This document shows, in pieces, positions 1 to 5,565 of a stretch of DNA of 8,226 nucleotides. The notes below the pieces were generated by a model. It saw only the letters and a program-made list of their open reading frames with translations. It was not told the origin of the DNA and did not search any database. Position numbers and translations under genes: made by a program. Positions within the stretch are counted from its first letter, which is position 1. Each line of letters opens with the position of its first letter. Source of the DNA: an uncultured Bacilli bacterium (GTDB taxonomy: Bacteria; Bacillota_I; Bacilli_A; RF39; UBA660); assembly GCA_947631525.1 (NCBI GenBank), contig CANRLQ010000040.1, positions 1-8,226 of the forward strand, in the 5' to 3' direction.

Positions 1-2
1 AT

Positions 3-110
3 AGTATATCCGAAACCTTAGAAATAGTTGATAAACAAATAATCACTAAGTGCATTTTATCAAATAATAGAAAAAGTAGCAATAATTTCATGTTACTTTT
101 TAGAAATTAA
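3..110 (+). CDS. Possible 3' end of a plus-strand gene running in from the left edge
   Basis: A plus-strand frame is open from the left edge to a TAA at 108-110, giving 35 codons with a mixed, protein-like composition (Glu, Asp, Lys, Cys, Asn, Phe). I recognise no family. If real, it converges on and overlaps by about 18 bases the end of the minus-strand gene that stops at 93. A minus-strand frame is also open over the same stretch, and an open run of this length can occur by chance in DNA this A+T-rich, so the call is weak. More sequence to the left would settle it. Confidence 0.25.
   Translation, partial: SISETLEIVDKQIITKCILSNNRKSSNNFMLLFRN
66..101 (-). terminator. Intrinsic terminator overlapping the stop codon of the 272-residue gene
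   Basis: Arms at 71-81 and 91-101 form an 11-base stem with one imperfect pair and a 9-base loop (82-90). Read on the minus strand, the stem ends in a T-tract (TTTTT then CTATTAT). The stop codon of the upstream gene (93-95) lies inside the first arm. An A-tract on the other side means the hairpin could also stop a converging plus-strand transcript. Confidence 0.7.
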
Positions 111-911
111 TGTTTTCTTTAAAATATGTTCACATTGCTTAGACGAATGGTTAATGCCTGAATCCATTCTATCTCCAATTTGTTGATTAGAAATTCTATT
201 TCTTAAATTAGCAATTAATTGTTCTGATGACTCACCTATATTATGATTACCTATTATACTAGCAACAATTTTATAGTATTCATTTGATTCAGTTAATGAA
301 CCCATAGTTGCTAATATTGGAACTGTTGTTCCCTTTTCATGCTTTTCATTTGAATATAAAATACTATTAAAATTCATAAAATCAATTTTTTGACCTACAA
401 GATTTTGTGATATATAATAATCTAAAACACTAGCAACTAAATATGAATATACATCATCATTTGCTTCATCAATTGAAATAGTTACACCTTCTTTAAGAAT
501 TGTACCATGTTGTTTTAAATCTAAATCAATTATTCTTCCCTTAACATCGCTGTCAGTAAAGGAGAAGAAAGTTGGAAAAGATAATTCCATAACAACATGT
601 TGCTTTCTATATTCATCAGTTAAAACTAATTTTTTAAACGTATCATGAACTTGCTTAAACATATCTAGCCATTTATCGCATTTTTCAAGAATTTTTTCAG
701 ATGATACAACTGGTTGAATATATACTTTTTCAAGCATTCCATCTCCACGAATAGAACTAACAATTGAAGAATTACCAGAAATCTCTAATCCTCCATCAGT
801 ACTTGTAATTTTTATTTGTTTTTTTTGTAATTCATCAGAATTAGTTATACAAATTTCATCATTTTTTTCAAGAACAATATATTGAACCCCGTCTATTTTT
901 TCAAATTTCAT
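93..911 (-). CDS. Hypothetical protein, 272 residues, unrecognised family
   Basis: I do not recognise this protein. The ATG at 909-911 is chosen over an in-frame ATG 15 bases upstream because AGGGAGG (917-923) sits 5 bases before it and would lie inside the gene with the longer start. The protein starts MKFEKIDGVQYIV and looks soluble: no signal peptide or membrane helix, a beta-rich first ~70 residues with alternating charged and hydrophobic residues, a central Lys/Asp/Phe-rich helical stretch, and a polar C-terminus ending in Lys-Lys. No nucleotide-binding, zinc-finger or nuclease motif is visible. It is less dominated by Asn, Ile and Lys than the genes to the right, which suggests a different history. 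It is a single-gene unit with its own promoter (937-942) and terminator (66-101), downstream of a decayed gene and a tRNA, so an accessory cargo gene is possible. That role is inference. Confidence 0.75.
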   Translation of the reverse strand: MKFEKIDGVQYIVLEKNDEICITNSDELQKKQIKITSTDGGLEISGNSSIVSSIRGDGMLEKVYIQPVVSSEKILEKCDKWLDMFKQVHDTFKKLVLTDEYRKQHVVMELSFPTFFSFTDSDVKGRIIDLDLKQHGTILKEGVTISIDEANDDVYSYLVASVLDYYISQNLVGQKIDFMNFNSILYSNEKHEKGTTVPILATMGSLTESNEYYKIVASIIGNHNIGESSEQLIANLRNRISNQQIGDRMDSGINHSSKQCEHILKKTLISKK

Positions 912-936
912 AGAAACCTCCCTCATTTGATTAATT

Positions 937-942
937 ATTATA
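937..942 (-). promoter_or_regulatory. Extended -10 promoter of the 272-residue gene
   Basis: On the minus strand the sequence reads TGTTATAAT, a perfect TATAAT with the TGn extension. No good TTGACA-like hexamer is found 16-18 bases upstream (GATGAA is at the expected place), so it would depend on the extended -10. The start point would be near 930, leaving a leader of about 20 bases that holds the AGGGAGG ribosome site. Confidence 0.6.
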
Positions 943-987
943 ACACATTTTTTCTATTTTTCATCCTATAAATTTATTATTTTAAGA

Positions 988-1560
988 TTATTTTTCAAAA
1001 ACATCATCTTCTTCTTTATCTTCTTTTTTTTATAAATTTATCAGCAGTTACAGCCATTTCATCATTTAAAAGTCTAATTACTTTTCTATTTTTCATTTAT
1101 TAAAAATATTATGTTTTCTTACATAATCTGGATTTGCTTTCCTTTCTTAAAAATTATAATCATGTTTAAAAGAAAATAAACTTAATACTTTATTATTAAA
1201 TAATTTTTCAACTATTTTTTAAATAAATTTAAGAAATTTTTCAAATACCTTATTTAAATAAATATTTTCTTCAGTTAATTTATTTATTTCAGCTTGCATT
1301 TTATTTTTGGATTTAATAACAATTTTATTATTAATTTTTTTATCTATTTTATCAACTATATCTTCTTTATTCTTTTTAAAATTAGATATTTATTGTTTAA
1401 GATTTTTTACTTTTTCATTAAAAAATTTTTTTAAATGAATTTGTTTTTCTTGTATTTGAAATCCATACCATAGACCTGAACTCATTCTTAACGATTCTTC
1501 AATAGGTAATTATTCTTTAATAATGTTTACCATAATACCATTCTTTCTTTAGGATAACTT
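988..1560 (-). pseudogene. Decayed gene with a Lys/Glu-rich coiled-coil-like product; possibly a relaxase or mobilisation-protein tail
   Basis: No intact gene lies between 927 and 1635. On the minus strand one frame from 1533 down to 1147 reads as a plausible protein (for example SGLWYGFQIQEKQ, then a Lys/Glu/Asn-rich helical stretch with KMQAEINKLTEENIYLNKV) but is broken by TAA at 1510-1512, 1390-1392 and 1219-1221, each one C-to-T change from CAA (Gln). Further left, another frame encodes NRKVIRLLNDEMAVTADKF (around 1035-1095) and hits a stop after a run of eight A's. Removing one A restores an acidic tail, EDKEEDDVFEK, ending at TAA 988-990. On the 5' side, a short in-frame piece (SYPKERMV) runs up against the tRNA terminator, so the start is missing. 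Long coiled-coil tails like this are common in plasmid Mob/Pre relaxases, but no catalytic part remains and the identity is a guess. Confidence 0.5.
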
Positions 1561-1569
1561 TTATAAACA

Positions 1570-1598
1570 CAAAAAACTAATTCATTTTTGAATTAGTT
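1570..1598 (-). terminator. Intrinsic terminator after tRNA-Met
   Basis: A perfect 10-bp stem (1575-1584 with 1589-1598) and a 4-base loop are followed on the minus strand by a short T run. It is placed about 38 bases beyond the tRNA 3' end and fits an intrinsic terminator of the tRNA transcript. Confidence 0.75.
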
Positions 1599-1608
1599 AT
1601 TTATCAAA

Positions 1609-1624
1609 GCTCAAAAGTTTGAGC
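1609..1624 (-). other. Second hairpin between the tRNA end and its terminator
   Basis: Arms GCTCAAA (1609-1615) and TTTGAGC (1618-1624) are perfect complements separated by only 2 bases, so about 6 pairs could form. It lies 11 bases downstream of the tRNA CCA. It may help termination or act in 3' trailer processing. The T-run after it is too short for a convincing terminator. Confidence 0.4.
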
Positions 1625-1635
1625 AGAATTCCTCT

Positions 1636-1712
1636 TGGTAGCGACAGTGGGGATCGAACCCACGACCTTCCGGGTATGAACCGGATGCTCTAGCCAGCTG
1701 AGCTACATCGCC
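1636..1712 (-). tRNA. tRNA-Met(CAT), elongator type
   Basis: A complete 77-base cloverleaf is read on the minus strand: acceptor GGCGATG with TGTCGCT, discriminator A and an encoded CCA (1636-1638); D arm GCTC/GAGC; anticodon stem TCCGG/CCGGA with loop TTCATAC (anticodon CAT at 1676-1678); variable loop AGGTC; T arm GTGGG/CCCAC with loop TTCGATC. Several acceptor pairs are G-U. The anticodon stem lacks the three consecutive G-C pairs of initiator tRNA, and the whole closely matches the elongator tRNA-Met of Bacillus subtilis as I recall it, including the G1-U72 closing pair, which argues against the lysidine-modified tRNA-Ile. It has its own promoter (1730-1758) and terminator, so it is a separate unit. 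Confidence 0.95.
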
Positions 1713-1729
1713 ATATCAAGAACAAATTA

Positions 1730-1758
1730 ATTATAACAAATTTATTTATGCTTGACAA
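1730..1758 (-). promoter_or_regulatory. Strong promoter of tRNA-Met
   Basis: On the minus strand, TTGTCA (1753-1758) is followed by a 17-base spacer and TATAAT (1730-1735), with a TGT extension just before the -10. The start would fall near 1723, about 11 bases before the mature tRNA 5' end. The -35 is only 8 bases beyond the stop codon of the 128-residue gene, and no terminator separates them, so some lepB-unit transcripts may read into the tRNA. Confidence 0.85.
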
Positions 1759-1766
1759 TACTTTTT

Positions 1767-2153
1767 TTATTTTAATGTTGAATTTAACAATTTTCTTAAA
1801 TGCTCAATCTTATCAAATTCCATACTTCTTGTTACTCTTAATATATTTTTATACATTAAGTTTAATTTAATTATTACACCTATAAATGTTAATACAATAG
1901 CAATTGTGCCTAATAAATATAAATCAAGAATTAGAAAATATATTCCTATTGCAAAACAAATTAAACTAATTACAATAAGAATTAAAAAAGTGGTTTTATT
2001 TTTCATTTCTATTTCTAAACTAGTCACTTTTGATTTTAAATATTTAATCTTTTCTTCTTCTTTTAAATTACCTATAACATTATTATATACAATTTCGCTC
2101 TTACTATTCTCATCACCATTAATTGAAATATCAATTTTTTCATTATAACTCAT
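1767..2153 (-). CDS. Small membrane protein with two transmembrane helices, unknown function
   Basis: A 128-residue protein that I cannot assign to a family. The first 50 residues are charged and polar, with a likely amphipathic or coiled-coil helix at about 31-50 (KEEEKIKYLKSKV...). Two adjacent hydrophobic segments at about 55-76 and 79-98 are joined by a very short turn, giving a hairpin in the membrane. A basic C-terminal helix of about 28 residues follows. By the positive-inside tendency both ends probably face the cytoplasm. The ATG at 2151-2153 is preceded by a GGGGGAAG ribosome site. It starts 18 bases after the lepB stop and is very likely cotranscribed with lepB. Phage holins and small envelope proteins share this layout, but nothing here supports either choice. 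Confidence 0.75.
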   Translation of the reverse strand: MSYNEKIDISINGDENSKSEIVYNNVIGNLKEEEKIKYLKSKVTSLEIEMKNKTTFLILIVISLICFAIGIYFLILDLYLLGTIAIVLTFIGVIIKLNLMYKNILRVTRSMEFDKIEHLRKLLNSTLK

Positions 2154-2171
2154 AATACTTCCCCCATAATT

Positions 2172-2669
2172 TTATTTTATTTTTCCAAATTTATTTAATG
2201 GAAATATTGAAAAATCAACCTTTCCTTCTATATCTTCTTTTTTTATAAATCCAATTATTCGACTATCTTTTGAATTAGGTCGATTATCACCCATAACAAA
2301 ATAATAGTCATCAGGTATTGTTTCATTAAAAATATTAATATTAAAATCATCCGTATTATTAATTTCTAAAAACTTTTCATCTATTTTTTTACCATTTACA
2401 TATAAATTACCGTTATTATATTCAATATGTTCTCCTGGAAGTCCTATAATTCTTTTAACTAATTTATTATTTTGATAATCTAATACAACTATATCAAAAC
2501 GTTTAAAAGTTTTTTTATATTTTTTTAATAACAATACTTGATTATCACTAAGTGTTGGATACATTGAAAGCCCATCTACCTTTACAGGTGTTACTATATA
2601 TATTCTAATTAAAGCAACAGCTAAGATTATTATAACATATGGAACAATTTCATTAATAAATTTCTTCAT
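2172..2669 (-). CDS. lepB: Type I signal peptidase
   Basis: Cleaves signal peptides from proteins exported by Sec or Tat, acting on the outer face of the membrane. It has a single N-terminal membrane anchor (about residues 8-27) followed by the S26 catalytic fold. The catalytic serine is S35 in DGLSMYPTL and the general base is K72 in KLVKRIIGLPGE. Conserved box E is GDNRPNSKDSR (127-137). At 165 residues it is short, like the minimal Gram-positive Sip enzymes, with little insertion between boxes. The ATG at 2667-2669 is the only reasonable start: an in-frame TAA lies 27 bases upstream and the anchor is needed. No Shine-Dalgarno is found within 20 bases. The nearest, AAAGGAG at 2704-2710, is beyond a hairpin (see the regulatory entry). 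The gene lies between rplS and a small membrane protein. Confidence 0.95.
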   Translation of the reverse strand: MKKFINEIVPYVIIILAVALIRIYIVTPVKVDGLSMYPTLSDNQVLLLKKYKKTFKRFDIVVLDYQNNKLVKRIIGLPGEHIEYNNGNLYVNGKKIDEKFLEINNTDDFNINIFNETIPDDYYFVMGDNRPNSKDSRIIGFIKKEDIEGKVDFSIFPLNKFGKIK

Positions 2670-2710
2670 TTTATAAAAAATAAGACTACAAAGCCTTATT
2701 TTTCTCCTTT
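2670..2710 (-). promoter_or_regulatory. Hairpin between the rplS-end Shine-Dalgarno and the lepB start codon
   Basis: On the minus strand the order is AAAGGAG (2710-2704, the last codons of rplS), a hairpin whose arms are 2692-2703 and 2676-2687 (12 pairs including one G-U, tetraloop), then six bases (TATAAA) and the lepB ATG. The rplS stop codon (2696-2698) lies in the first arm. Folded, the hairpin brings GGAG to about 6 bases from the ATG, a normal spacing, while the linear distance of about 34 is far too long. The run of T's on the second arm also allows reading it as a weak terminator or attenuator. The structure is seen in the sequence; its effect is inference. Confidence 0.55.
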
Positions 2711-3061
2711 TAATTGTTCTTTATCTCTACGTTCTTTAATCTTAGGTTGGCTTAATAATTCTCTAATATAACCAAGTTTAGCTTGTCTAACTTTACCTTT
2801 TCTAACAACTGTAATTCCATCAATCAATGGTGAATTCATTGGAAAAGTTCTTTCTACACCAATACCTTGTGATTTTTTTCTAACAATAAAATTTTTAGAG
2901 ATACCTGATCCTTGAATTGCCATAACTATTCCTTCAAAAGCTTGAATTCTTTCTTTGTTACCTTCTTTGATTTTGTAATCAACACGAATAGTATCTCCTA
3001 CTCTAAATTCAGGTAAGTCTGTTCTAATTTGATTTTTTGTTATTTTCTCAACTACGTTCAC
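2696..3061 (-). CDS. rplS: 50S ribosomal protein L19
   Basis: Part of the large ribosomal subunit near the subunit interface. The 121-residue length matches the family (about 115). Typical L19 segments are visible: FRVGDTIRVDYKIKEG (about 19-34), IQAFEGIVMAIQGSGISKNF (39-58), IVRKKSQGIGVERTFPMNSP (59-78), and the basic end KVRQAKLGYIRELLSQ followed by a Lys/Glu-rich tail. The start is GTG at 3059-3061 with AAAAGGAGAG about 9 bases upstream. The gene follows the rimM-trmD group, as in most bacteria, but is separated from trmD by an unrecognised gene and has its own promoter (3127-3155) and a structured leader. Its last codons carry the ribosome site that may serve lepB. Confidence 0.97.
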   Translation of the reverse strand: MNVVEKITKNQIRTDLPEFRVGDTIRVDYKIKEGNKERIQAFEGIVMAIQGSGISKNFIVRKKSQGIGVERTFPMNSPLIDGITVVRKGKVRQAKLGYIRELLSQPKIKERRDKEQLKGEK

Positions 3062-3123
3062 AATGTCACTCTCCTTTTCTATTTTATAATGATCATAAGT
3101 TTTATACTAAGCGGATCACTTAT
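3062..3123 (-). promoter_or_regulatory. Structured 5' leader of rplS, candidate L19 autoregulatory leader
   Basis: The minus-strand leader contains AGTGATC (3120-3114) that can pair with GATCATT (3094-3088), and overlapping it ATAAGT (3123-3118) that can pair with ACTTAT (3100-3095). The two helices are mutually exclusive. The helix sits 15-25 bases before the AAAAGGAG ribosome site. Firmicutes are known to have an L19 leader RNA family (Rfam L19_leader) bound by the protein itself. Position and presence of structure fit, but I could not match a consensus, so assignment to that family is tentative. Confidence 0.4.
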
Positions 3124-3126
3124 AAC

Positions 3127-3155
3127 ATTTTATCATATTTATTTATTTAATGCAA
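3127..3155 (-). promoter_or_regulatory. Promoter of rplS
   Basis: On the minus strand, TTGCAT (3150-3155) is followed by a 17-base spacer and TAAAAT (3127-3132) with a TGA extension before it. The start would be near 3120, giving a leader of about 60 bases. It lies just downstream of the stop of the 150-residue gene. No terminator separates the two, so rplS can be read both from here and from the upstream operon. Confidence 0.65.
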
Positions 3156-3160
3156 TGATT

Positions 3161-3613
3161 TTATCTTGATTTTCCTTTAGTTTCTTCTAAATCATATATA
3201 TCTTCATTTATATAAACCATTTTAGCTTTTATTTCGTTTTCTAATATATTTATTTTTCTTAATAATAATGTTATGTATTTATCATCTAGATATTTATTAT
3301 ATTTATATTCTACAATGGATTTATAACGAGCTAAATCATTTAAAGCCTCTCTCAAATCAGTAGGATCTGTATCATCATCATTTTCCATTAGCGATATAAT
3401 ATAATTTAAATATAAATCTAATTTTTTCTTTATTTTTTTCTTTAATAATTTTTCAATAAAACTTGGTTTTATAATTATCAAAGAATTTACTTTTATTCCA
3501 CCATAATTTATATTATTACGAGGTTTAAACTTAAAACCATCTATTTTTGTATAATCGATATATACTTTATCTCCATTATATTGTTCTTTTATTATATTAT
3601 AATGTTTTTCCAT
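3161..3613 (-). CDS. Conserved-looking hypothetical protein between trmD and rplS
   Basis: A 150-residue protein I do not recognise. The ATG at 3611-3613 is preferred over the in-frame ATG at 3620-3622 because AGAGGA in the end of trmD lies 8 bases before it and directly abuts the other. With this start the gene begins one base after the trmD stop. The first ~45 residues look beta-rich (GDKVYIDYTKIDGFKFKPR, then IKVNSLIIIKPSFIEK). A Lys-rich helix follows, then an acidic turn ENDDDTDPTDLREALNDLARYKS (about 77-99) and a long C-terminal helical hairpin, LLLRKINILENEIKAKM. No signal peptide or membrane helix is seen. The acidic-then-helical layout suggests a protein-protein or RNA-associated helper, but no function is claimed. 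Its place inside a translation operon suggests, without proving, a link to ribosome or tRNA work. Confidence 0.8.
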   Translation of the reverse strand: MEKHYNIIKEQYNGDKVYIDYTKIDGFKFKPRNNINYGGIKVNSLIIIKPSFIEKLLKKKIKKKLDLYLNYIISLMENDDDTDPTDLREALNDLARYKSIVEYKYNKYLDDKYITLLLRKINILENEIKAKMVYINEDIYDLEETKGKSR

Positions 3614-3614
3614 A

Positions 3615-4286
3615 TTAATCATCCTCTTCTAATAAATCAGGGCGTCTTTCTTTGGTTTTTTTTAAACTTTGTTCATATCGCCATTTTTTGATATTTTCAT
3701 GATGTCCAGAAAGAAGAACACTTGGAACTTCCATACCTTTAAAATTTTTAGGCTTTGTATACACTGGATAATCTAACAGGTTATTATTAAAAGAATCATT
3801 TAAATGAGAATCTTCATCAATAACACCATCTACGAGTCTTATAATACTATCGATTACTACCATACTTGGTATTTCTCCACCAGTTAAAACATAATCACCT
3901 ATACTAAGCTCGATATCAACTATACTTCTTATTCTTTCATCAAATCCTTCGTAGTGTCCACATATTATTATTATGTGTTTAAAGTTTTTATATTGATAAG
4001 CTAATTTTTGATTATACTTTTTTCCTTGTGGTGTCATCAATATTACAGTAGAATCATCTGTTCTTAAATCATCTATTGCATTAAATATTGGTCCAGGCAT
4101 TAAAACCATTCCTGCCCCACCACCATATTGATAATCATCTACTTTTTTATTTTTATCAGTTGAATATTTTCTAAAATCAATTATATTAATTTCTATATCA
4201 TTTAATTCTATAGCTCTTTTAATAATTGATTCATTGATAAAACCATCAAACATTTTAGGAAAAAGTGTTAAAACATCAATCTTCAT
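3615..4286 (-). CDS. trmD: tRNA (guanine-N1-)-methyltransferase TrmD
   Basis: Methylates N1 of G37 next to the anticodon, using S-adenosylmethionine, which prevents +1 frameshifting. It is cytoplasmic and acts as a dimer. The trefoil-knot (SPOUT) methyltransferase domain fills residues 1 to about 160: YGGGAGMVLMPGP (54-66), LMTPQGKKY (83-91), GHYEGFDERI (110-119) and SIGDYVLTGGEIP (128-140) are family signatures. DSF at 164-166 probably holds the catalytic Asp, and the C-terminal tRNA-binding domain contains VYTKP, GMEVPSVLLSGHH and WRYEQSLKKTKERRPDLL. The length (223) is slightly short for the family because of a brief C-terminus. The ATG has AGAAGG 8 bases upstream and overlaps the rimM end by 11 bases, so the two are probably coupled in translation. 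Confidence 0.98.
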   Translation of the reverse strand: MKIDVLTLFPKMFDGFINESIIKRAIELNDIEINIIDFRKYSTDKNKKVDDYQYGGGAGMVLMPGPIFNAIDDLRTDDSTVILMTPQGKKYNQKLAYQYKNFKHIIIICGHYEGFDERIRSIVDIELSIGDYVLTGGEIPSMVVIDSIIRLVDGVIDEDSHLNDSFNNNLLDYPVYTKPKNFKGMEVPSVLLSGHHENIKKWRYEQSLKKTKERRPDLLEEDD

Positions 4287-4767
4287 TTATTAAACCTTCT
4301 ATTTCTTTTATATATATTTTATGATTATCTAAATCTATTTTTTCAATAAATTCATCAACATAAGGAACTAAATTTTCTTGATTTTCATTTTTTATTATTA
4401 AAATATTCTGTAATTTATTATGCATTATATCAGTTACTACACCAATATATTTATCAGTATAAGCATCAAGACCTATTATATCTTCATCAAAATAACCATC
4501 TATTTTTATATCTTGTTTATTTATATATACCTTTTCACCTTTTAAATTAATCACAGTATTTATATCGTTGAAGCCTATAAATTTAACCATATCGAATATT
4601 TTATGGAAACGATATGTTTCAATTATATACTCTTGTTTATTTTCACCAATATACAATTTAAAATTTTTTTTAAATATTTGGTTTTTATATTCAAAATCAG
4701 ATAATATTCTAACTTCTCCTTTGATACCATGAGTATTAACTATTTTTCCAATATATATATAATTCAA
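4276..4767 (-). CDS. rimM: Ribosome maturation factor RimM
   Basis: Binds S19 and helps the head of the 30S subunit mature. The N-terminal RimM domain opens with IGKIVNTHGIKGEVRI (6-21), the family signature, and has RFHKIFDMVKFIGFNDINT in the middle. The C-terminal PRC-barrel domain (about 91-160) has IIGLDAYTDKYIGVVTDI and NLVPYVDEFIEKIDLDNHKIYI. The 163-residue length is normal. The start is TTG (4765-4767), read directly from the sequence, with a TAGGTGAT ribosome site whose first bases are the TAG stop of the methyltransferase gene upstream. The gene ends in TGA and overlaps trmD by 11 bases. The usual upstream partner rpsP is absent here. Confidence 0.96.
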   Translation of the reverse strand: MNYIYIGKIVNTHGIKGEVRILSDFEYKNQIFKKNFKLYIGENKQEYIIETYRFHKIFDMVKFIGFNDINTVINLKGEKVYINKQDIKIDGYFDEDIIGLDAYTDKYIGVVTDIMHNKLQNILIIKNENQENLVPYVDEFIEKIDLDNHKIYIKEIEGLINED

Positions 4768-4775
4768 GATATCAC

Positions 4776-5504
4776 CTACTTATCTAATTCATATAAAATA
4801 ACACTTGTTGCTACTGCTACATTTAAACTTTCACATTGTGAATTCATATCAATATATATAAACTCATCACAGAATTCCATGATATCTTCACTTATACCAT
4901 TTCCTTCATTGCCCATTATTATAGCAAATTTTTCAGATTTTTCAAGAGTTTTCAAACTTTTTCCATGTGTTACTCTTGTACCCATTATTTTATAATTATT
5001 TTCCTTTAAATTTGGAATAATATCTAATATATCTTTTTTTATAATATTTATATGAAAGATTAACCCTTGTGTAGCTCTTATAACTTTAGGATTGTATAAA
5101 TCAACCGTATTATTTCCAAGTACAATTGTATCAATATTAAAGGCAACAGCACTTCTAATAATTGTTCCCAAGTTACCAGGATCTTGTATTCCATCCAACA
5201 TTAAAATTCTATTACCTAATTCTTCTTTTTCCTTTATTTTTTCACATACAGCCATAATATTAGAAGGACTTTCTAATTCACTTAAATAATTAATTATATC
5301 ATTTGTTACATATATTGTTTCACAATTAATTGGAAATATTTCATTCTGTTCTAAGATTAATTCTTTTAAATAGTTACTTTTTATTGCTTCTAAAACTAAA
5401 TGTTTGCCATCTATTAAAAAGAGATTTTCTTTATCACGATATTTTTTTTGTCTTAATTTTTTTATTTCTTTTATTTTTTTATTTTCTATAGAAGTATAAA
5501 GCAT
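4776..5504 (-). CDS. TrmH/SpoU family RNA 2'-O-methyltransferase (YsgA-like)
   Basis: Predicted to methylate a ribose 2'-OH in rRNA or tRNA with S-adenosylmethionine. The N-terminal SpoU substrate-binding domain shows FLIDGKHLVLEA at about 29-40. The knotted catalytic domain has motif 1 DGIQDPGNLGTIIRSA (104-119, with the conserved Asn and Arg), motif 2 IIMGNEGNGIS (about 195-205) and motif 3 CESLNVAVATSVILYEL (224-240). The 242-residue length fits small TrmH-family proteins such as Bacillus YsgA rather than TrmL. Specificity cannot be read from sequence, so no symbol is given. The ATG at 5502-5504 is chosen over TTG and GTG codons just upstream because GGTGAT precedes it as the ribosome site. 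It leads the operon with rimM and trmD, from a promoter at 5522-5550. Confidence 0.92.
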   Translation of the reverse strand: MLYTSIENKKIKEIKKLRQKKYRDKENLFLIDGKHLVLEAIKSNYLKELILEQNEIFPINCETIYVTNDIINYLSELESPSNIMAVCEKIKEKEELGNRILMLDGIQDPGNLGTIIRSAVAFNIDTIVLGNNTVDLYNPKVIRATQGLIFHINIIKKDILDIIPNLKENNYKIMGTRVTHGKSLKTLEKSEKFAIIMGNEGNGISEDIMEFCDEFIYIDMNSQCESLNVAVATSVILYELDK

Positions 5505-5521
5505 AGCTATCACCAATTATT

Positions 5522-5550
5522 ATTTTATCATTTTTGAATAAATTAGTCTA
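5522..5550 (-). promoter_or_regulatory. Promoter of the trmH-family/rimM/trmD operon
   Basis: On the minus strand, TAGACT (5545-5550, 4 of 6 matches to TTGACA) is followed by a 17-base spacer and TAAAAT (5522-5527), with a TGA extension. The start would be near 5515, which gives a very short leader of about 10 bases before the ATG at 5504. A terminator for the preceding gene lies just upstream (5566-5586), so the operon begins here. Confidence 0.6.
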
Positions 5551-5565
5551 GATATCATTCTTAAC

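Noticed and set aside
1201..1470. Runs of A and T suggesting a replication origin or repeats
   Set aside because: No iterons, DnaA-box cluster or regular repeat unit; explained by the decayed Lys/Asn-rich coding sequence.
988..1533. A genetic code reading TAA as Gln, which would make the broken gene intact
   Set aside because: All clear genes nearby end in TAA, TAG or TGA at the right family length, and the broken gene also needs a frameshift repaired.
1636..1712. Initiator tRNA-Met or lysidine tRNA-Ile2 with the CAT anticodon
   Set aside because: The anticodon stem lacks the three G-C pairs of initiators, and the whole sequence matches the Bacillus elongator tRNA-Met.
1906..2148. 80-codon plus-strand open frame
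   Set aside because: Antisense to the two-helix membrane protein; no ribosome site, and its composition is the mirror of the Leu/Ile-rich gene.
4276..4278. Mycoplasma-type code with TGA as Trp
   Set aside because: rimM ends properly at this TGA and trmD uses TGG for Trp.
4729..5289. Two plus-strand open frames (4729-4995 and 5092-5289)
   Set aside because: Antisense to the clearly recognised trmH-family gene and the rimM start; no ribosome site or family match.
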